A stretch of 64,000 nucleotides of DNA from Solibacteraceae bacterium (GCA_026984795.1 JALSRK010000073.1:223930-287929), one strand, 5' to 3'; counted from the first letter of the stretch, positions 46,611 to 58,191 are shown. A program made the numbers and translations. Notes: generated by a model from the sequence alone, not told the origin.

Positions 46611-46928
46611 TCAGAAGCCTTCCGCTTTCGACTCTTCTTCGGCTGCCGAAGGCGTGACGGCTTCCTTGTATGCCTGTTTGCCGGCTTCGACCGCCGCGGC
46701 CACCTTGTCCTTCTGCTTGGCGACCACGTCTTTGCCGCGGTCCACGAGCTCCGTCGCCGACTCGCGCACTTCTTCGGTGCGCCGCTTCACGAAATCGCGG
46801 CCCTCGTCCGCCTTCTCGCGGATCAGCTTCCGGGTCTCTTCGCCGGACTTCGGCGCGAACAGGATCCCGATCGCGACACCAATGCCCATCCCCAGGAAGA
46901 AGTACGAGAGTTTGTTGCCTTCGTCCAC
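46611..46928 (-). CDS. YtxH-domain protein
   Basis: A 105-residue protein starting at GTG 46928, which has AAGGAGAC upstream. The N-terminal membrane helix LSYFFLGMGIGVAIGILFAPKSGEETRKLIREKADEG is the defining YtxH (gas-vesicle-like) pattern. The remaining helix is rich in Lys, Glu and Ala. YtxH proteins are general-stress-associated envelope proteins of unclear biochemistry. It is divergent from recX. Confidence 0.85.
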   Translation of the reverse strand: MDEGNKLSYFFLGMGIGVAIGILFAPKSGEETRKLIREKADEGRDFVKRRTEEVRESATELVDRGKDVVAKQKDKVAAAVEAGKQAYKEAVTPSAAEEESKAEGF

Positions 46929-47010
46929 GGTGTGTCTCCTTTCTGCTGCCGGAATGCTCCTGTAATTGAAGATAGCATTAGAATAGCTGCCATGGTGGGG
47001 AAACTTCCCG

Positions 47011-47565
47011 ATGCCCGCCGATAATCTCACGGCGGCGAAAGGCCGGCCGAAGAAACTCGATCACGAAGCCCTGTGGAACTATGCCCTCCGCTTGTTGACC
47101 TCGCGCAGCTACTCGGTGGCTGAGTTGCGGGACCGCTTGCGGCGCCGGGCGGCCCGCGCCTCGGATGTAGTCCGCATCGTCGGGCGTCTTCGGGAACTCG
47201 GCTATCTTGACGACCGGAAGTACGCCGAACTCTACGCCCGCCTCCGGCTGGAGAACGACGGCTTCGGACCGGCCCGGATCGTCCGCGACCTGATCCGCAA
47301 GAGGGTCGCCCGGCCGCTGGCCGAACAGGCGGTTGCGGCTGTCTTCGAGGGAACCGTAGAGGACGACCTGATCGATCGTTTCTTGCGGCGGAAGTACCGT
47401 GCGGTTTCCCTGCCGGAGCACCTGGCCGAGCCCCGGAACCTCGCCTCCGTCTACCGCCGGCTGCGCTATGCCGGCTTCAGCGGAACCGGGATCGTTCGCG
47501 TCCTCCACCGCTACTCCCACCGGGCCGAGGAACTCGAAGGGATCGAGGAAGACGCCGAGTCCTGA
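47011..47565 (+). CDS. recX: regulatory protein RecX
   Basis: A 184-residue protein that binds and inhibits RecA filaments. The three tandem RecX helical repeats are seen in ALWNYALRLLTSRSYSVAELRDRLRRR, VVRIVGRLRELGYLDDRKYAELYARLRL and the third repeat VYRRLRYAGFSGTGIVRVLHRYS. recA is not in the window. The start at ATG 47011 sits 82 bp from the divergent YtxH gene. Confidence 0.9.
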   Translation: MPADNLTAAKGRPKKLDHEALWNYALRLLTSRSYSVAELRDRLRRRAARASDVVRIVGRLRELGYLDDRKYAELYARLRLENDGFGPARIVRDLIRKRVARPLAEQAVAAVFEGTVEDDLIDRFLRRKYRAVSLPEHLAEPRNLASVYRRLRYAGFSGTGIVRVLHRYSHRAEELEGIEEDAES

Positions 47566-47606
47566 CCGAAGGGCCCCCTCCGGCCCGGTGCTATCCTGAA
47601 GGCGAG

Positions 47607-49886
47607 ATGAGGGGGTTCCGCTGGCTGCTGCTCGCCGCTATCGCAGCCATCCTGGCGGCGGTCGCCGGAAGCTACCTGTCGCGGACCGCCCGGCAGGCCT
47701 CGGAACTGCCGCCGCCCCCGCCCGATCTCCCTCCGAACATCGCCGCCACCAGCGACACCTGGGTCCACACCGAATACGAAGGCGAGCGCCCCATCGTCGA
47801 GATCCGGGCGAAGAAGATGCGACAGCTCAGGGAACCCGCCGCCTTCGAGCTCGAAGGGGTCGAACTGCGCATCTTCCAGCCCGGCGGATACGACCGCGTC
47901 CGTTGCGGGCGCGCGGAGTTCGACATCGAGAAGAGCACCCTTTACTCGGAGGGGCCGGTCGAGATGACCCTTGACGTCCCCGAGCAGGGAGCCGAAGACG
48001 AAGCCAGCCTCGTCCACATCGAATCCTCCCACGTCCGGCTCGACACGAAAACCGGTCGCGTGACGACCGACCAACCGGCCCATTTTCGGTTTCCAAGAGG
48101 CGAAGGCCGCTCTACCGGCGCCACCTATGATCCGAAATGGAGAGACCTCCGGATGCACCAGGACGTAGCGCTGCGCTGGTACGGCGCGGGTCCGGGCGAG
48201 GAAATCGTCATCGAGGCCGGCCAACTGGTCTACAAGGAAGACCAGGACAAGATCTATCTTTCGCCCTGGTCGCGGTTCCGCAAGGGGGCTCTCCAGCTCG
48301 ATGCCGCCAGCAGCGTCGTGACGCTGCGCGACGGGGGGCTCGACCGGGTGGACGCCAGGCAGGCTTCAGGCCGCCACGGAGAGGCGGGAAGACGGACCGA
48401 GTTCGCCGCCGACCACCTCGTCATGATCTGGGGTCCGGGTATGGCGCTCGAGAAGATCGTCGGCGAGGGCTCGGTGCGGCTCGTCTCCCGGACCGCGACT
48501 TCGGCGATCACGTCGTCTGGTGAGCGGCTCTTTCTCGACTTCCGCCCCGCCGAGCCCGACAGCGTCCTCGAGCATGCGCTGCTGATGGGCGCCGGCCGCC
48601 TGCAGCTCCAGGAAATGCCGCCTTCCGGAAAGCCGGGCCCCGACCGCATCCTCACCAGTGAAGTGATCCATGCTTACCTCCGGAACCGCGGTTCGGAATT
48701 CGAGAAGATCGAAACGGGAGCCCCGGGCCGCGTCGAGTTCCTCCCACGCGATGGCGAAGGAGTGCGGCGGAGGATCGAGGGCCGCCGGATCTGGATGCTC
48801 TTCGCCCCGGAAAACCGGCTGGAGTTGTTTCGGGCACAGCCCGCCGCGACCTGGACAGCGCCGCCGGCGGGCAGCGGCCGGGCGCCGCAGCGCACCTGGA
48901 GCGACGACTTCGTCGCCCGCTTCGACGTCGCTTCCGGGGAACTCCTGCGCATCGACCAGACGGGCGATTTCCGCTTGGAGCAGGGTGACCGCCGCGCCCG
49001 CGCCGAAAAGGGTGTTTTCGAACCCCCCCGCGATCTCTTTCTGCTTCTCGGCGAGGCGCGCATCGCTGACGCCCGGGGTTCCACGTCGGCGGACCGGATC
49101 CTGTGGGACCGGCGCAAAGATGCCGTCACCGCCGAAGGCAGCGTCGCCTCCACCCGCCTGCCGGACGAGAAAGCCGGGGAAGGGGATTTGCTCGCACCCG
49201 GCGAACCTGTTCACGCCCGGGCGGCCAGAATGGTGGCCCACAACAGCGGCGCGGTCGTGGTCTACGACGGCGGCGTGGTCCTCTGGCAGGGACCGGACCG
49301 CATCCAGGCCGACCACGTCGTCATCGATCGTGGGAAGCGCACCCTCGCCGCCGCCGGCAGCGTCGTGACCCGCTTGCGGATGCAGGAGGCCGGCGGCGCA
49401 GCCGAGGGGCCGCCGCGGTTTACCGTCGTCCGCGCCGATGAATTCTTTTACACGGCCGAGCACCGCGTGGCGCAGTACCGCGGGAAGGTCCGGCTGACAC
49501 AGCCTGGCCTGGAAGTTTCGAGCAACCAACTCCGCGCCTTTTTCGCCGCGCCGGCCGGGGCCGGGGAGCAGGCCGGGGGGGCCGGCGGCAAGCGGAAACT
49601 CGACCGCCTCGTCGCCGAAGGCGGCGTCCGTGTCATCCTGAAAAAAGCCGGGCGCGTTCGCACCGGCTTCGGCGAGCGTGCCGAATACTACCTCGCCGAA
49701 GAGAAACTCGTGCTCCGCGGCGGACGGCCGAAGCTGGTCGACAGCGAGCGGGGCACCAGCCAGGGCGATGAATTGACCTACTATGCCCGCAATGATAGGC
49801 TGCTGGTTGATGGCGATGAGGTCCGCCCGGCGATGAGCCGATTGCGGACTCGCAAACCCCAGGCCGGCCCGGGAGGGGGCGAGTAG
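47607..49886 (+). CDS. LptC/LptA-like (OstA-like) fusion protein for lipopolysaccharide transport
   Basis: A 759-residue protein with an N-terminal membrane anchor (GFRWLLLAAIAAILAAVAGSYLS) and a long periplasmic region of beta-strands. The first part (~45-160) looks like LptC (RPIVEIRAKKMRQLREPAAFELEGVELRIF). The rest has OstA/LptA-like repeats (VVVYDGGVVLWQGPDRIQADHVVID, VAQYRGKVRLTQPGLEVSSNQLRAFF, RLVAEGGVRVIL). The length far exceeds LptC (about 190) and LptA (about 185). It ends 15 bp before lptB, so it probably forms the periplasmic bridge with LptB. Confidence 0.85.
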   Translation: MRGFRWLLLAAIAAILAAVAGSYLSRTARQASELPPPPPDLPPNIAATSDTWVHTEYEGERPIVEIRAKKMRQLREPAAFELEGVELRIFQPGGYDRVRCGRAEFDIEKSTLYSEGPVEMTLDVPEQGAEDEASLVHIESSHVRLDTKTGRVTTDQPAHFRFPRGEGRSTGATYDPKWRDLRMHQDVALRWYGAGPGEEIVIEAGQLVYKEDQDKIYLSPWSRFRKGALQLDAASSVVTLRDGGLDRVDARQASGRHGEAGRRTEFAADHLVMIWGPGMALEKIVGEGSVRLVSRTATSAITSSGERLFLDFRPAEPDSVLEHALLMGAGRLQLQEMPPSGKPGPDRILTSEVIHAYLRNRGSEFEKIETGAPGRVEFLPRDGEGVRRRIEGRRIWMLFAPENRLELFRAQPAATWTAPPAGSGRAPQRTWSDDFVARFDVASGELLRIDQTGDFRLEQGDRRARAEKGVFEPPRDLFLLLGEARIADARGSTSADRILWDRRKDAVTAEGSVASTRLPDEKAGEGDLLAPGEPVHARAARMVAHNSGAVVVYDGGVVLWQGPDRIQADHVVIDRGKRTLAAAGSVVTRLRMQEAGGAAEGPPRFTVVRADEFFYTAEHRVAQYRGKVRLTQPGLEVSSNQLRAFFAAPAGAGEQAGGAGGKRKLDRLVAEGGVRVILKKAGRVRTGFGERAEYYLAEEKLVLRGGRPKLVDSERGTSQGDELTYYARNDRLLVDGDEVRPAMSRLRTRKPQAGPGGGE

Positions 49887-49901
49887 ACGGCATATGTCAG
49901 C

Positions 49902-50642
49902 ATGCGAGCACTGGAGACCGTAGAGATCTCGAAAGCCTACCGCGGCCGCAAGGTGGTCGATGACGTCTCGATCAAACTCGTCCAGGGGGAAGTCGTCGGT
50001 CTACTGGGGCCGAACGGCGCCGGGAAGACCACCTCGTTTTACATCATTGTCGGATTGATCAGTCCCGATTCCGGCAGCGTGCTGCTGGACGGCGAGGACA
50101 TCACTAACCTGCCCATGTACCAGCGGGCGCGGCGGGGCATCAGCTATCTGCCGCAGGAGCCGTCGGTCTTCCGCAACCTCACCGTCGAGGAGAACCTGAT
50201 GGCGATCCTCGAGACGCTTCCGCTGAGCCGCCACGCGCGGCGGGAGCGCATGGAAACCCTGATCGAAGAGCTCGGCCTCGACAAGGTCCGCCGGAACAAG
50301 GGCCATTCGCTCTCCGGTGGAGAAAGGCGCCGGGTGGAAATCGCCCGTTCGCTGGTCATCAGTCCGAGCTTCTTGCTGCTCGACGAGCCGTTCAGCGGCA
50401 TCGATCCCATCCAGGTGCTGGAGATCCAGAAGATCATCGCCGCATTGAAGCGGGCCGGCATCGGCATCCTGGTCACCGACCACAACGTGCGGGAGACCCT
50501 CGCCGTCACCGATCGTGCCTACATCATCAACAACGGCCGCATCTTCCGCACCGGCAGCCCCGAAGAGCTCGGCGCGGATCCCGAGGTCCGCCGCGTCTAC
50601 CTGGGCGAGAGTTTCAGCTTCGAGATCAGCAGTTGGCGCTGA
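49902..50642 (+). CDS. lptB: lipopolysaccharide export ABC ATPase LptB
   Basis: A 246-residue ABC ATPase. It has Walker [15 protein letters not shown], the signature [15 protein letters not shown], Walker [13 protein letters not shown] and the switch His in [10 protein letters not shown]. The LptB-specific motifs [18 protein letters not shown] and [12 protein letters not shown] are also present. With LptF/LptG (not in the window) it powers LPS extraction and transport along the LptC/LptA bridge. It is co-transcribed with the fusion gene. Confidence 0.97.
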   Translation: MRALETVEISKAYRGRKVVDDVSIKLVQGEVVGLLGPNGAGKTTSFYIIVGLISPDSGSVLLDGEDITNLPMYQRARRGISYLPQEPSVFRNLTVEENLMAILETLPLSRHARRERMETLIEELGLDKVRRNKGHSLSGGERRRVEIARSLVISPSFLLLDEPFSGIDPIQVLEIQKIIAALKRAGIGILVTDHNVRETLAVTDRAYIINNGRIFRTGSPEELGADPEVRRVYLGESFSFEISSWR

Positions 50643-50661
50643 GCCGCCCCGGGTTCCGGGC

Positions 50662-51096
50662 TCAGCTCCGGCCCGAAGAACCAAAGCCCCCGGCGGCCCG
50701 GCGGCTCTCGTTCAATTCAGCCTCCTCCCACTCCACAGCCGCATAGGGGGCGATGACGAGCTGGGCGATGCGGTCTCCGGCGCGCACCCGGTACGGCTCG
50801 CGGCCCAGGTTGATGAGAATCACCTTCAGCTCGCCGCGGTAGCCGGGATCGATGGTTCCTGGAGCGTTCGGCATCGAGATGGCGTGCTTCAGCGCCAGCC
50901 CGCTGCGGGGACGCACCTGGCCCTCCCAGCCCGGCGGGATCTCCACCGCCAGCCCCGTGGGCACCACCTGCGGCACGCCGGGCTCGAGCACGACGTCCTC
51001 GACGGCGCGCAGGTCCATCCCGGCGTCCTCTTCGGGGCCGTGGACGTAGGCGGGCAGCTCGGCCCGCGGGTCGAGACGCTTGATTCGAATCCGCAT
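50662..51096 (-). CDS. dut: dUTP diphosphatase
   Basis: A 144-residue trimeric dUTPase that converts dUTP to dUMP. All five motifs are present: AGMDLRA (1), RPRSGLALKH (2), GTIDPGYRGEL with the catalytic Asp (3), RIAQLVI (4) and the C-terminal RAAGGFGSSG (5). The product, dUMP, is the substrate of ThyX, whose gene starts 61 bp away in the opposite direction. ATG 51096 was chosen because motif 1 sits at the expected distance. Confidence 0.96.
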   Translation of the reverse strand: MRIRIKRLDPRAELPAYVHGPEEDAGMDLRAVEDVVLEPGVPQVVPTGLAVEIPPGWEGQVRPRSGLALKHAISMPNAPGTIDPGYRGELKVILINLGREPYRVRAGDRIAQLVIAPYAAVEWEEAELNESRRAAGGFGSSGRS

Positions 51097-51157
51097 CGAA
51101 TCCGTTATGATAATCGTTTTCCTCCCCCGGGGAAGCTTCCACGTTCGAGGAACCGCA

Positions 51158-52594
51158 GTGAACGAAACCAGGCCCCAGCGCGTCGTCACCATCGGCCCCA
51201 TGCCGCCGGAGAAGTCGGCTTACGCGCTGGCCCGCTACAGCCGCTCGCCGGACTCGATCCGCGAGTCGCTCGAGTGGGTCAAGGCGCACGATTCCGAGAA
51301 GTTCCTCGAAAGCTTCTACTTCCAGTACGGGCACGCCTCGATCGCCGACCTGGGGCACCTGGCGCTGTCGTTCGAGGGCATCTCGGAGCTGGCCGCCAGC
51401 GAGGTGGAGGACGAGCAGCTCTGGGACGGGCAGGCGCGCTCGTCGCGCTACCAGGACTTTTCCCGCTGCGGCGTCGTCGTGCCGCCGGAGTTCCCCGAGG
51501 CCGAAGCCGGACGGTACCGCGAGGCGGCGAACGCCCTCCTGGCCGCCTACCAGCGGGTCCACGGCGAGGTCTTCGAGATGCTCAGAGAGAAGCTGCCGCG
51601 GCCGGCGGAGATGAAGCCCGCCGCCTACGAGCGGAACCTCCGCGCCCGGGCCTTCGACGTGGCCCGCTACCTGCTCTTCTGGGGCGTGCCCACCAACGTC
51701 GGCCAGGTGACCAGCATCCGGACCCTGGAGCGCCAGATCCGCCGCTTGAAGGCCAGCGAATACCGGGAGTGCCGGGACCTGGCCGGGGAGATCGCCGAAG
51801 CGCTGGCCCGGCCGCCGGCCTGCGTCTGGTACGAGGGCGGAGAGCGGGAGCCCGTGGCCCCCACACTGGCCCGGCACGTCGAGGCCGACGAGTACCTGCG
51901 GCGCACCCGCGAGGAGCTGGCGCGCTGGGCCCGGCAGAACCTGCCTCCGCCGGCGGGCGTCGAGGTGGACGACGTGGATCTGATCCGGGCCGGCGACGTG
52001 CCGGCCGACATCGTGGCCACGCTGCTCTATCCGGTAACCGACCGGCCCTACCGGGAACTCTACGAACTGGCCCGGGGCTGGAGCGAAGCCCGGCGGCGCG
52101 AGGTGCTCGATCTCGCCGTGCGCCACCGCGGCCGCCGGGACGACCTGCTGCGGGCCTTCCGCGGCGGGCCCTACGTCTTCGATCTCGTCCTCGACATCGG
52201 CGCCTACCGCGACCTGCACCGCCACCGCCGCTGCCACCAGTTCCGCCAGGCCTACTCCGGCCGCCTGGGCTACGCCGTGCCGGGGCCGCTCCAAGGGACG
52301 AACCTGGAGGCCGAATACCGCCGCGCCATGGACGCCGCCTTCGCGGCCTTCCGTGCGCTTCCCGAGCCCGGCTCCCACTACCTGCTGCCCTTCGGCGCGC
52401 GCTCGCGGTTCCTCTTCAAGATGGACTTCGCCGAGGCCGAGTACATCGCCAAGCTCCGCAGCGGCGTCAAGGGCCACTTCAGCTACCGGGAAGTGGCGTG
52501 GAAGATGAAGCAGAAGATGGAGGAGGTCGAGCCGGAGCTGGGCCGCCTGATCGAAGCCACGCCGCCCTGGGTGGAAGAGCCGCTCAAACGCTGA
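51158..52594 (+). CDS. thyX: flavin-dependent thymidylate synthase, double-length form
   Basis: A 478-residue protein starting at GTG 51158, preceded by CGAGGAACC. It is about twice the usual length of a ThyX monomer and contains two ThyX-like halves. The first half has FYFQYGHASIADLGHLALSFEGIS and ends with RSSRYQDFSR. The second has DLHRHRRCHQFRQAYSGRLGYAVP, which carries the RHR...S flavin and dUMP-binding motif (RHRRCHQFRQAYSGR). Only one complete RHRx7S motif is seen, so one half may be structural. It makes dTMP from dUMP with methylene-THF, FAD and NADPH. Confidence 0.88.
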   Translation: MNETRPQRVVTIGPMPPEKSAYALARYSRSPDSIRESLEWVKAHDSEKFLESFYFQYGHASIADLGHLALSFEGISELAASEVEDEQLWDGQARSSRYQDFSRCGVVVPPEFPEAEAGRYREAANALLAAYQRVHGEVFEMLREKLPRPAEMKPAAYERNLRARAFDVARYLLFWGVPTNVGQVTSIRTLERQIRRLKASEYRECRDLAGEIAEALARPPACVWYEGGEREPVAPTLARHVEADEYLRRTREELARWARQNLPPPAGVEVDDVDLIRAGDVPADIVATLLYPVTDRPYRELYELARGWSEARRREVLDLAVRHRGRRDDLLRAFRGGPYVFDLVLDIGAYRDLHRHRRCHQFRQAYSGRLGYAVPGPLQGTNLEAEYRRAMDAAFAAFRALPEPGSHYLLPFGARSRFLFKMDFAEAEYIAKLRSGVKGHFSYREVAWKMKQKMEEVEPELGRLIEATPPWVEEPLKR

Positions 52595-52636
52595 GATCCG
52601 AACCGCCCGCCGCCTCCCGCCGTCTCATCCAGCGCT

Positions 52637-52906
52637 TCACGAGCGGCCGACTTTACGCGCCCGCAGGAAGCTGGTTACCCCGAACCAGACCATCAGGAAC
52701 GCGAAGAGGGCCGCCAGGATCACCCGGAAGAGGCTGTCCGAGTCACCCCGTTGCGTGAAATCGCGGTAGGCCCGGATGCTGGAAGGCATCGCCCAGACGG
52801 CGAGCGCCAGGAAGACGAATCCGATGATCTGGTTCCAAAGCACCCGCAGCGGCCGAATGATCCGGGGCAAGACGTGGGAAAGAAAGAGCTTGACCTTGGC
52901 GATCAT
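52637..52906 (-). CDS. small two-helix membrane protein
   Basis: An 89-residue protein with two membrane helices (IGFVFLALAVWAM and VILAALFAFLMVWFGVTSFL) joined by a short charged loop (SSIRAYRDFTQRGDSDSLFR). The N-terminus is amphipathic and basic. I recognise no family. It is transcribed opposite to thyX and hppA and lies between them. The membrane pattern and a clean start make it likely to be real. Confidence 0.6.
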   Translation of the reverse strand: MIAKVKLFLSHVLPRIIRPLRVLWNQIIGFVFLALAVWAMPSSIRAYRDFTQRGDSDSLFRVILAALFAFLMVWFGVTSFLRARKVGRS

Positions 52907-53122
52907 CGGTCTCGGCAGGGTGTCTGCTCCCTATCCTACCAGAACGGCCCGCTGCGGCAGCCGCGGGGAAGCCGGCCGAACTACGCCGGAACGCGGCCCG
53001 GCGGTCCGGCCGCCGCTCCGGGAAGTTGCCGGCCGGGCGGCGGGGAGCTATCCTTGTAGACTTGAGCCGGACAACGGCTCGGTTTCCGATCTCCGATCTC
53101 GCTGAGTCGCTGAGTAAATCCG

Positions 53123-55174
<2,052 letters not shown>

Positions 55175-55226
55175 GACCAAGGGCGCCTCGGGGCGCGCTA
55201 CAGGTGAAGGTCGCAGGACGCCGGCC

Positions 55227-56186
55227 TCAGTGCCACAAGCCCGTCCAGCGCCACTCTGGACCGGGGCGGAGGGAAATGTGCACCGGCCGCCGGACAGGAT
55301 GTTCTTCCTCCCAAGGGAACGGTTCGGGCGGCGGCAGTTCGCCTTCCAGTTCGAGCAGCCGCCGGATCCGCTCCTCGGTGGCGGGGTGGGTGCGCAAGAG
55401 CGAAGGCTCCGGCACGCGCCGCCCCGGCAGCAAGATCCGCTCCAGGAAATGCACCTGATAGGTTTCCAGCTTGTAGAGCGCCGAAGCCAGCCCGCGCGGG
55501 TCCCCCGTCAATTCCACCGCCCCCAGATCGGCATCGAATTCCCGCGACCGCGACAGCGCCAACTGTAGTAACGCCGTCAGCGACGGGGCGAAGATCAATA
55601 AGAAAACCGCCAGCCACGGCACGTTGTAACCGGCCGCCAGCCACAACGGGAGATTCAGCAGCAGCAGGAACTGCCCCATCCAGGAGAGGAAGACCGTCGC
55701 CCGGCTGACCAGGTCGGCCAGTCCCAGGACCTGCAGGTCGTTGTGCCGGATGTGCGCAATCTCGTGCGCCAGCACGCCCGCCAGTTCCCGCCGGTCCAGA
55801 TGCTCCAGCAGGCCGGCGGTGACGGTAACCGCCGCGTCGTCGCGGGAGCCCACCGAGAAGGCGTTGATCATCGGCGTCGGCACATAGAAGAGCCGTGGCG
55901 GACGTGGCAGCCGGGCTCGCCGGCTCAGCTCAACCACGATGCGATACAGGCCCGGAGCCTCACCCGGCGCCAGGGGCTCGGCCCCGTACAGCCGCAGAAT
56001 CAGCAGTGGTGAGGCGCGCAGGCCGGCGGTCAGCAACACCAGCCCCGCTGCCACCAGGCCGGCCAGTCCCGAAGGTCCGGCCACCACCCATCCCAGCAGC
56101 GCCAGCAGCCCCAGCATCCCGCCGAACAGCACCGCCGTGTGAACCAGGTTGCGCAGCTTCTGTTTGACGATATGCTGACGCTTCAT
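55227..56186 (-). CDS. htpX: HtpX-like M48 membrane metalloprotease
   Basis: A 319-residue zinc protease. The metal site is LAGVLAHEIAHIRHNDLQV (HExxH) with the third ligand Glu in SREFDADLGAVELTG. Membrane helices lie in the N-terminus (~14-55) and around 170-210. The pattern INAFSVGSRDDAAVTVTAGLLEHL is typical of HtpX. It cleaves misfolded membrane proteins in the same quality-control pathway as FtsH. Its ATG overlaps the ftsH stop (ATGA on the minus strand), so the two are translationally coupled. Confidence 0.93.
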   Translation of the reverse strand: MKRQHIVKQKLRNLVHTAVLFGGMLGLLALLGWVVAGPSGLAGLVAAGLVLLTAGLRASPLLILRLYGAEPLAPGEAPGLYRIVVELSRRARLPRPPRLFYVPTPMINAFSVGSRDDAAVTVTAGLLEHLDRRELAGVLAHEIAHIRHNDLQVLGLADLVSRATVFLSWMGQFLLLLNLPLWLAAGYNVPWLAVFLLIFAPSLTALLQLALSRSREFDADLGAVELTGDPRGLASALYKLETYQVHFLERILLPGRRVPEPSLLRTHPATEERIRRLLELEGELPPPEPFPWEEEHPVRRPVHISLRPGPEWRWTGLWH

Positions 56187-58057
56187 GGCGCCGGCTCCGC
56201 CGCCGTGGATTCTTCACTGATCCGGATGCCCATCTGCTCGAGCAGGTTGCGCAGCTCCTCGCCCGACATCACCTCGCGCTTGAGCAGCTCCTGGGCCAGG
56301 CGGGTCAGCGCGTCTCGGTGCTCCCTCAGGATGCTCCTGGCCCGCTCGTAGCTCTCCTCGAGGATGCGCCGCACCTCCGCGTCCACCTTCTTGGCCGTCT
56401 CCTGGGAATAGGCCGGCAGGCCGGGGCCGCCATCGCCCAGATAGGCCGAAGGCAGTTCTTCCAGCGCCACCGGCCCGATCTCGCCGCTCATGCCGAACTG
56501 CTTCACCATGCGGCTCGCCAGGCTGGTGGCCCGCTGGAGATCGTCCGCCGGCCCGCTGGAAACGTGCCCAAAAACCACTTCTTCGGCCGCCCGGCCGCCG
56601 AGGATCACCGTCAGGCGGTCTCGCAGTTCGGGTTCGGTGAGAAGATAACGGTCTTCGATCGGAGTCTGAATGGTAACGCCCAGGGCCGCGCTGCCTCGCG
56701 GGACGATGCTCACCTTGTGCACCGGATCGGCGTGCGGCAGCATCATGCCCAGCAGCGCGTGACCCATTTCGTGGTGCGCCACCACCGCGCGCTCGTGCTC
56801 GCCCAGCGCGCGGCTCTTCCGTTCGAGTCCCGCCAGCACCCGGTCCACAGCCTCATCGAAATCCTCCATGCAGACCGTGTCCCGCCCCCGCCGCACGGCG
56901 ATGAGCGCCGCCTCGTTGATCACGTTGGCCAGCTCGGCCCCGGAGAAGCCGGGTGTCCGGGCGGCAATGATGCGCAGGTCCACATCGCCGGCGAGCTTCA
57001 CGTTGCGGGCGTGGACTTTCAGGATGGCTTCGCGCCCATTCATGTCCGGGCTGTCGATCACGATCTGGCGGTCGAAGCGCCCGGGGCGCCGCAGCGCCGG
57101 GTCCAGCACGTCCGGACGGTTCGTCGCCGCCATGATGATCACCCCGGCCGAGCTGTCGAAACCGTCCATCTCGACCAGCAACTGGTTCAGCGTCTGCTCC
57201 CGCTCTTCGTGGCTCACCGGCGAGCGGGCCCCGGCCCGGCTCTTGCCGATCGTGTCGATTTCATCAATGAACACGATGCAAGGCGCCTTCTGCCGCGCCT
57301 GTTGGAACAGCTCCCTGACCCGGGCCGCGCCCACCCCGACGAACATCTCGACGAAGTCCGCTCCCGAGATCGAGAAGAATGGGACGCCGGCTTCTCCGGC
57401 CGTCGCTCGCGCCAGCAACGTCTTGCCGGTCCCCGGCGGTCCTACCAGCAGTACGCCCTTCGGAATTCGCGCGCCGATGCGGGCGTAGCGCTCCGGGTGC
57501 TTCAAGAAGTCCACCACCTCGCGGAGTTCCTCCACCGCCTCCTCTACGCCTGCCACGTCGGCGAAAGTGACCTTCACCGAACTCTCGTCCCAGATCTTCG
57601 CCCGGCTCCGCCCGAGACTCAGCGCTTGGGTGGCTCCCGGCAGCCGCCGCACGCTCCAGGCCCAGAACGCGATCAGCAACAGAGTGGGGAACGTCCAGAC
57701 GAACAGGTTCGACCAGAAGTCGTCCTGGGGAACCCCGGTAAACTTCGCCCCCGCCTGCTCGAGACGTTCAATCAGTCGGCCATCGTCCACGCCCGGCAGC
57801 CTCACCGCCCGGAACCGCTTCGCATCCTTGCCTTCTCCCTCTTGCCAGACAATGAACTCGGAACCGATGGCCACTTCCACCACCCGCTTCGCCTCGAGGG
57901 ATTTCAGGAAGTCGCTGTAGCTTGCTTCTTGCACCCGCCCGGCGCGGACCAGCGACTGGTTGAGCCACATAAGCAGTCCCAGAGAAAGCAGGACGTAGAC
58001 CGCTGTGTAGGCGTACTGGCGCTGGCGATGGCGGTCACGGTCAGTCTTATCCGGCAT
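56183..58057 (-). CDS. ftsH: ATP-dependent membrane metalloprotease FtsH
   Basis: A 624-residue protease. ATG 58057 follows GGGAGGGC. The first membrane helix (~17-36) and a second (~125-143) flank a periplasmic domain. The AAA+ domain has Walker A GPPGTGKT, Walker [13 protein letters not shown] and the pore motif FVEMFVG. The second region of homology is [20 protein letters not shown]. The zinc site is [18 protein letters not shown] rather than the usual HEAGH, and the third ligand Asp is in [12 protein letters not shown]. It degrades unassembled membrane proteins and short-lived regulators. It is followed by coupled htpX and is divergent from the M48 gene. Confidence 0.96.
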   Translation of the reverse strand: MPDKTDRDRHRQRQYAYTAVYVLLSLGLLMWLNQSLVRAGRVQEASYSDFLKSLEAKRVVEVAIGSEFIVWQEGEGKDAKRFRAVRLPGVDDGRLIERLEQAGAKFTGVPQDDFWSNLFVWTFPTLLLIAFWAWSVRRLPGATQALSLGRSRAKIWDESSVKVTFADVAGVEEAVEELREVVDFLKHPERYARIGARIPKGVLLVGPPGTGKTLLARATAGEAGVPFFSISGADFVEMFVGVGAARVRELFQQARQKAPCIVFIDEIDTIGKSRAGARSPVSHEEREQTLNQLLVEMDGFDSSAGVIIMAATNRPDVLDPALRRPGRFDRQIVIDSPDMNGREAILKVHARNVKLAGDVDLRIIAARTPGFSGAELANVINEAALIAVRRGRDTVCMEDFDEAVDRVLAGLERKSRALGEHERAVVAHHEMGHALLGMMLPHADPVHKVSIVPRGSAALGVTIQTPIEDRYLLTEPELRDRLTVILGGRAAEEVVFGHVSSGPADDLQRATSLASRMVKQFGMSGEIGPVALEELPSAYLGDGGPGLPAYSQETAKKVDAEVRRILEESYERARSILREHRDALTRLAQELLKREVMSGEELRNLLEQMGIRISEESTAAEPAP

Positions 58058-58140
58058 GTCCGAGCCCTCCCGAAGAAGAGATAGCCCGCCGGCAAGCCCC
58101 GCCTGAGTCACTGGGGACCGCCGGGCCTTGAACCACTTGC

Positions 58141-58169
58141 ATTGTAGCACGCAAAAGATGACTTGACAA
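58141..58169 (-). promoter_or_regulatory. putative ftsH-htpX promoter (minus strand)
   Basis: On the minus strand TTGTCA (58164-58169) and TACAAT (58141-58146) are 17 bases apart, each with five of six sigma-70 consensus positions. The predicted start lies about 80 bases before the ftsH start codon. The -35 box overlaps that of the divergent plus-strand promoter and the palindrome at 58162-58182. Confidence 0.6.
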
Positions 58170-58182
58170 GATTATTATCAAG
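58162..58182. promoter_or_regulatory. HAIR-like palindrome between ftsH and the M48 protease
   Basis: CTTGACA, seven bases, TATCAAG. The inverted repeat CTTGA / TCAAG has the same 7-7-7 layout as the HspR operator (HAIR, CTTGAGT-N7-ACTCAAG) and matches 10 of 14 arm positions. It sits in an AT-rich gap between two protease operons and covers the overlapping -35 boxes of both. An HspR-type repressor would be able to control both directions, but no hspR gene is in the window. Confidence 0.5.
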
Positions 58183-58191
58183 ATGTATGAC
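58163..58191 (+). promoter_or_regulatory. putative promoter of the M48-VWA-degP group (plus strand)
   Basis: TTGACA (58163-58168, perfect -35) and TATGAC (58186-58191, four of six) lie 17 bases apart. Another AT-rich box, TATAAC at 58192-58197, is nearby. The predicted start is about 115 bases upstream of the M48 start codon. Confidence 0.5.

Noticed and set aside
45040..46965. 641-codon plus-strand frame
   Set aside because: It runs antisense to the thioredoxin, PHP phosphatase, DUF948-like and YtxH-like genes, each of which has clear family motifs, and it has no similarity of its own.
50515..52758. 747-codon plus-strand frame through lptB, dut and thyX
   Set aside because: It is composed mostly of Arg, Ala, Gly and Pro, as expected from an alternative frame of GC-rich genes. 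dut and thyX motifs account for the region.
55183..55196. GCGCC-TCGG-GGCGC hairpin between hppA and htpX as a bidirectional terminator
   Set aside because: It is five base pairs only and has no T-run on either side; such short stems are expected by chance at this GC content.
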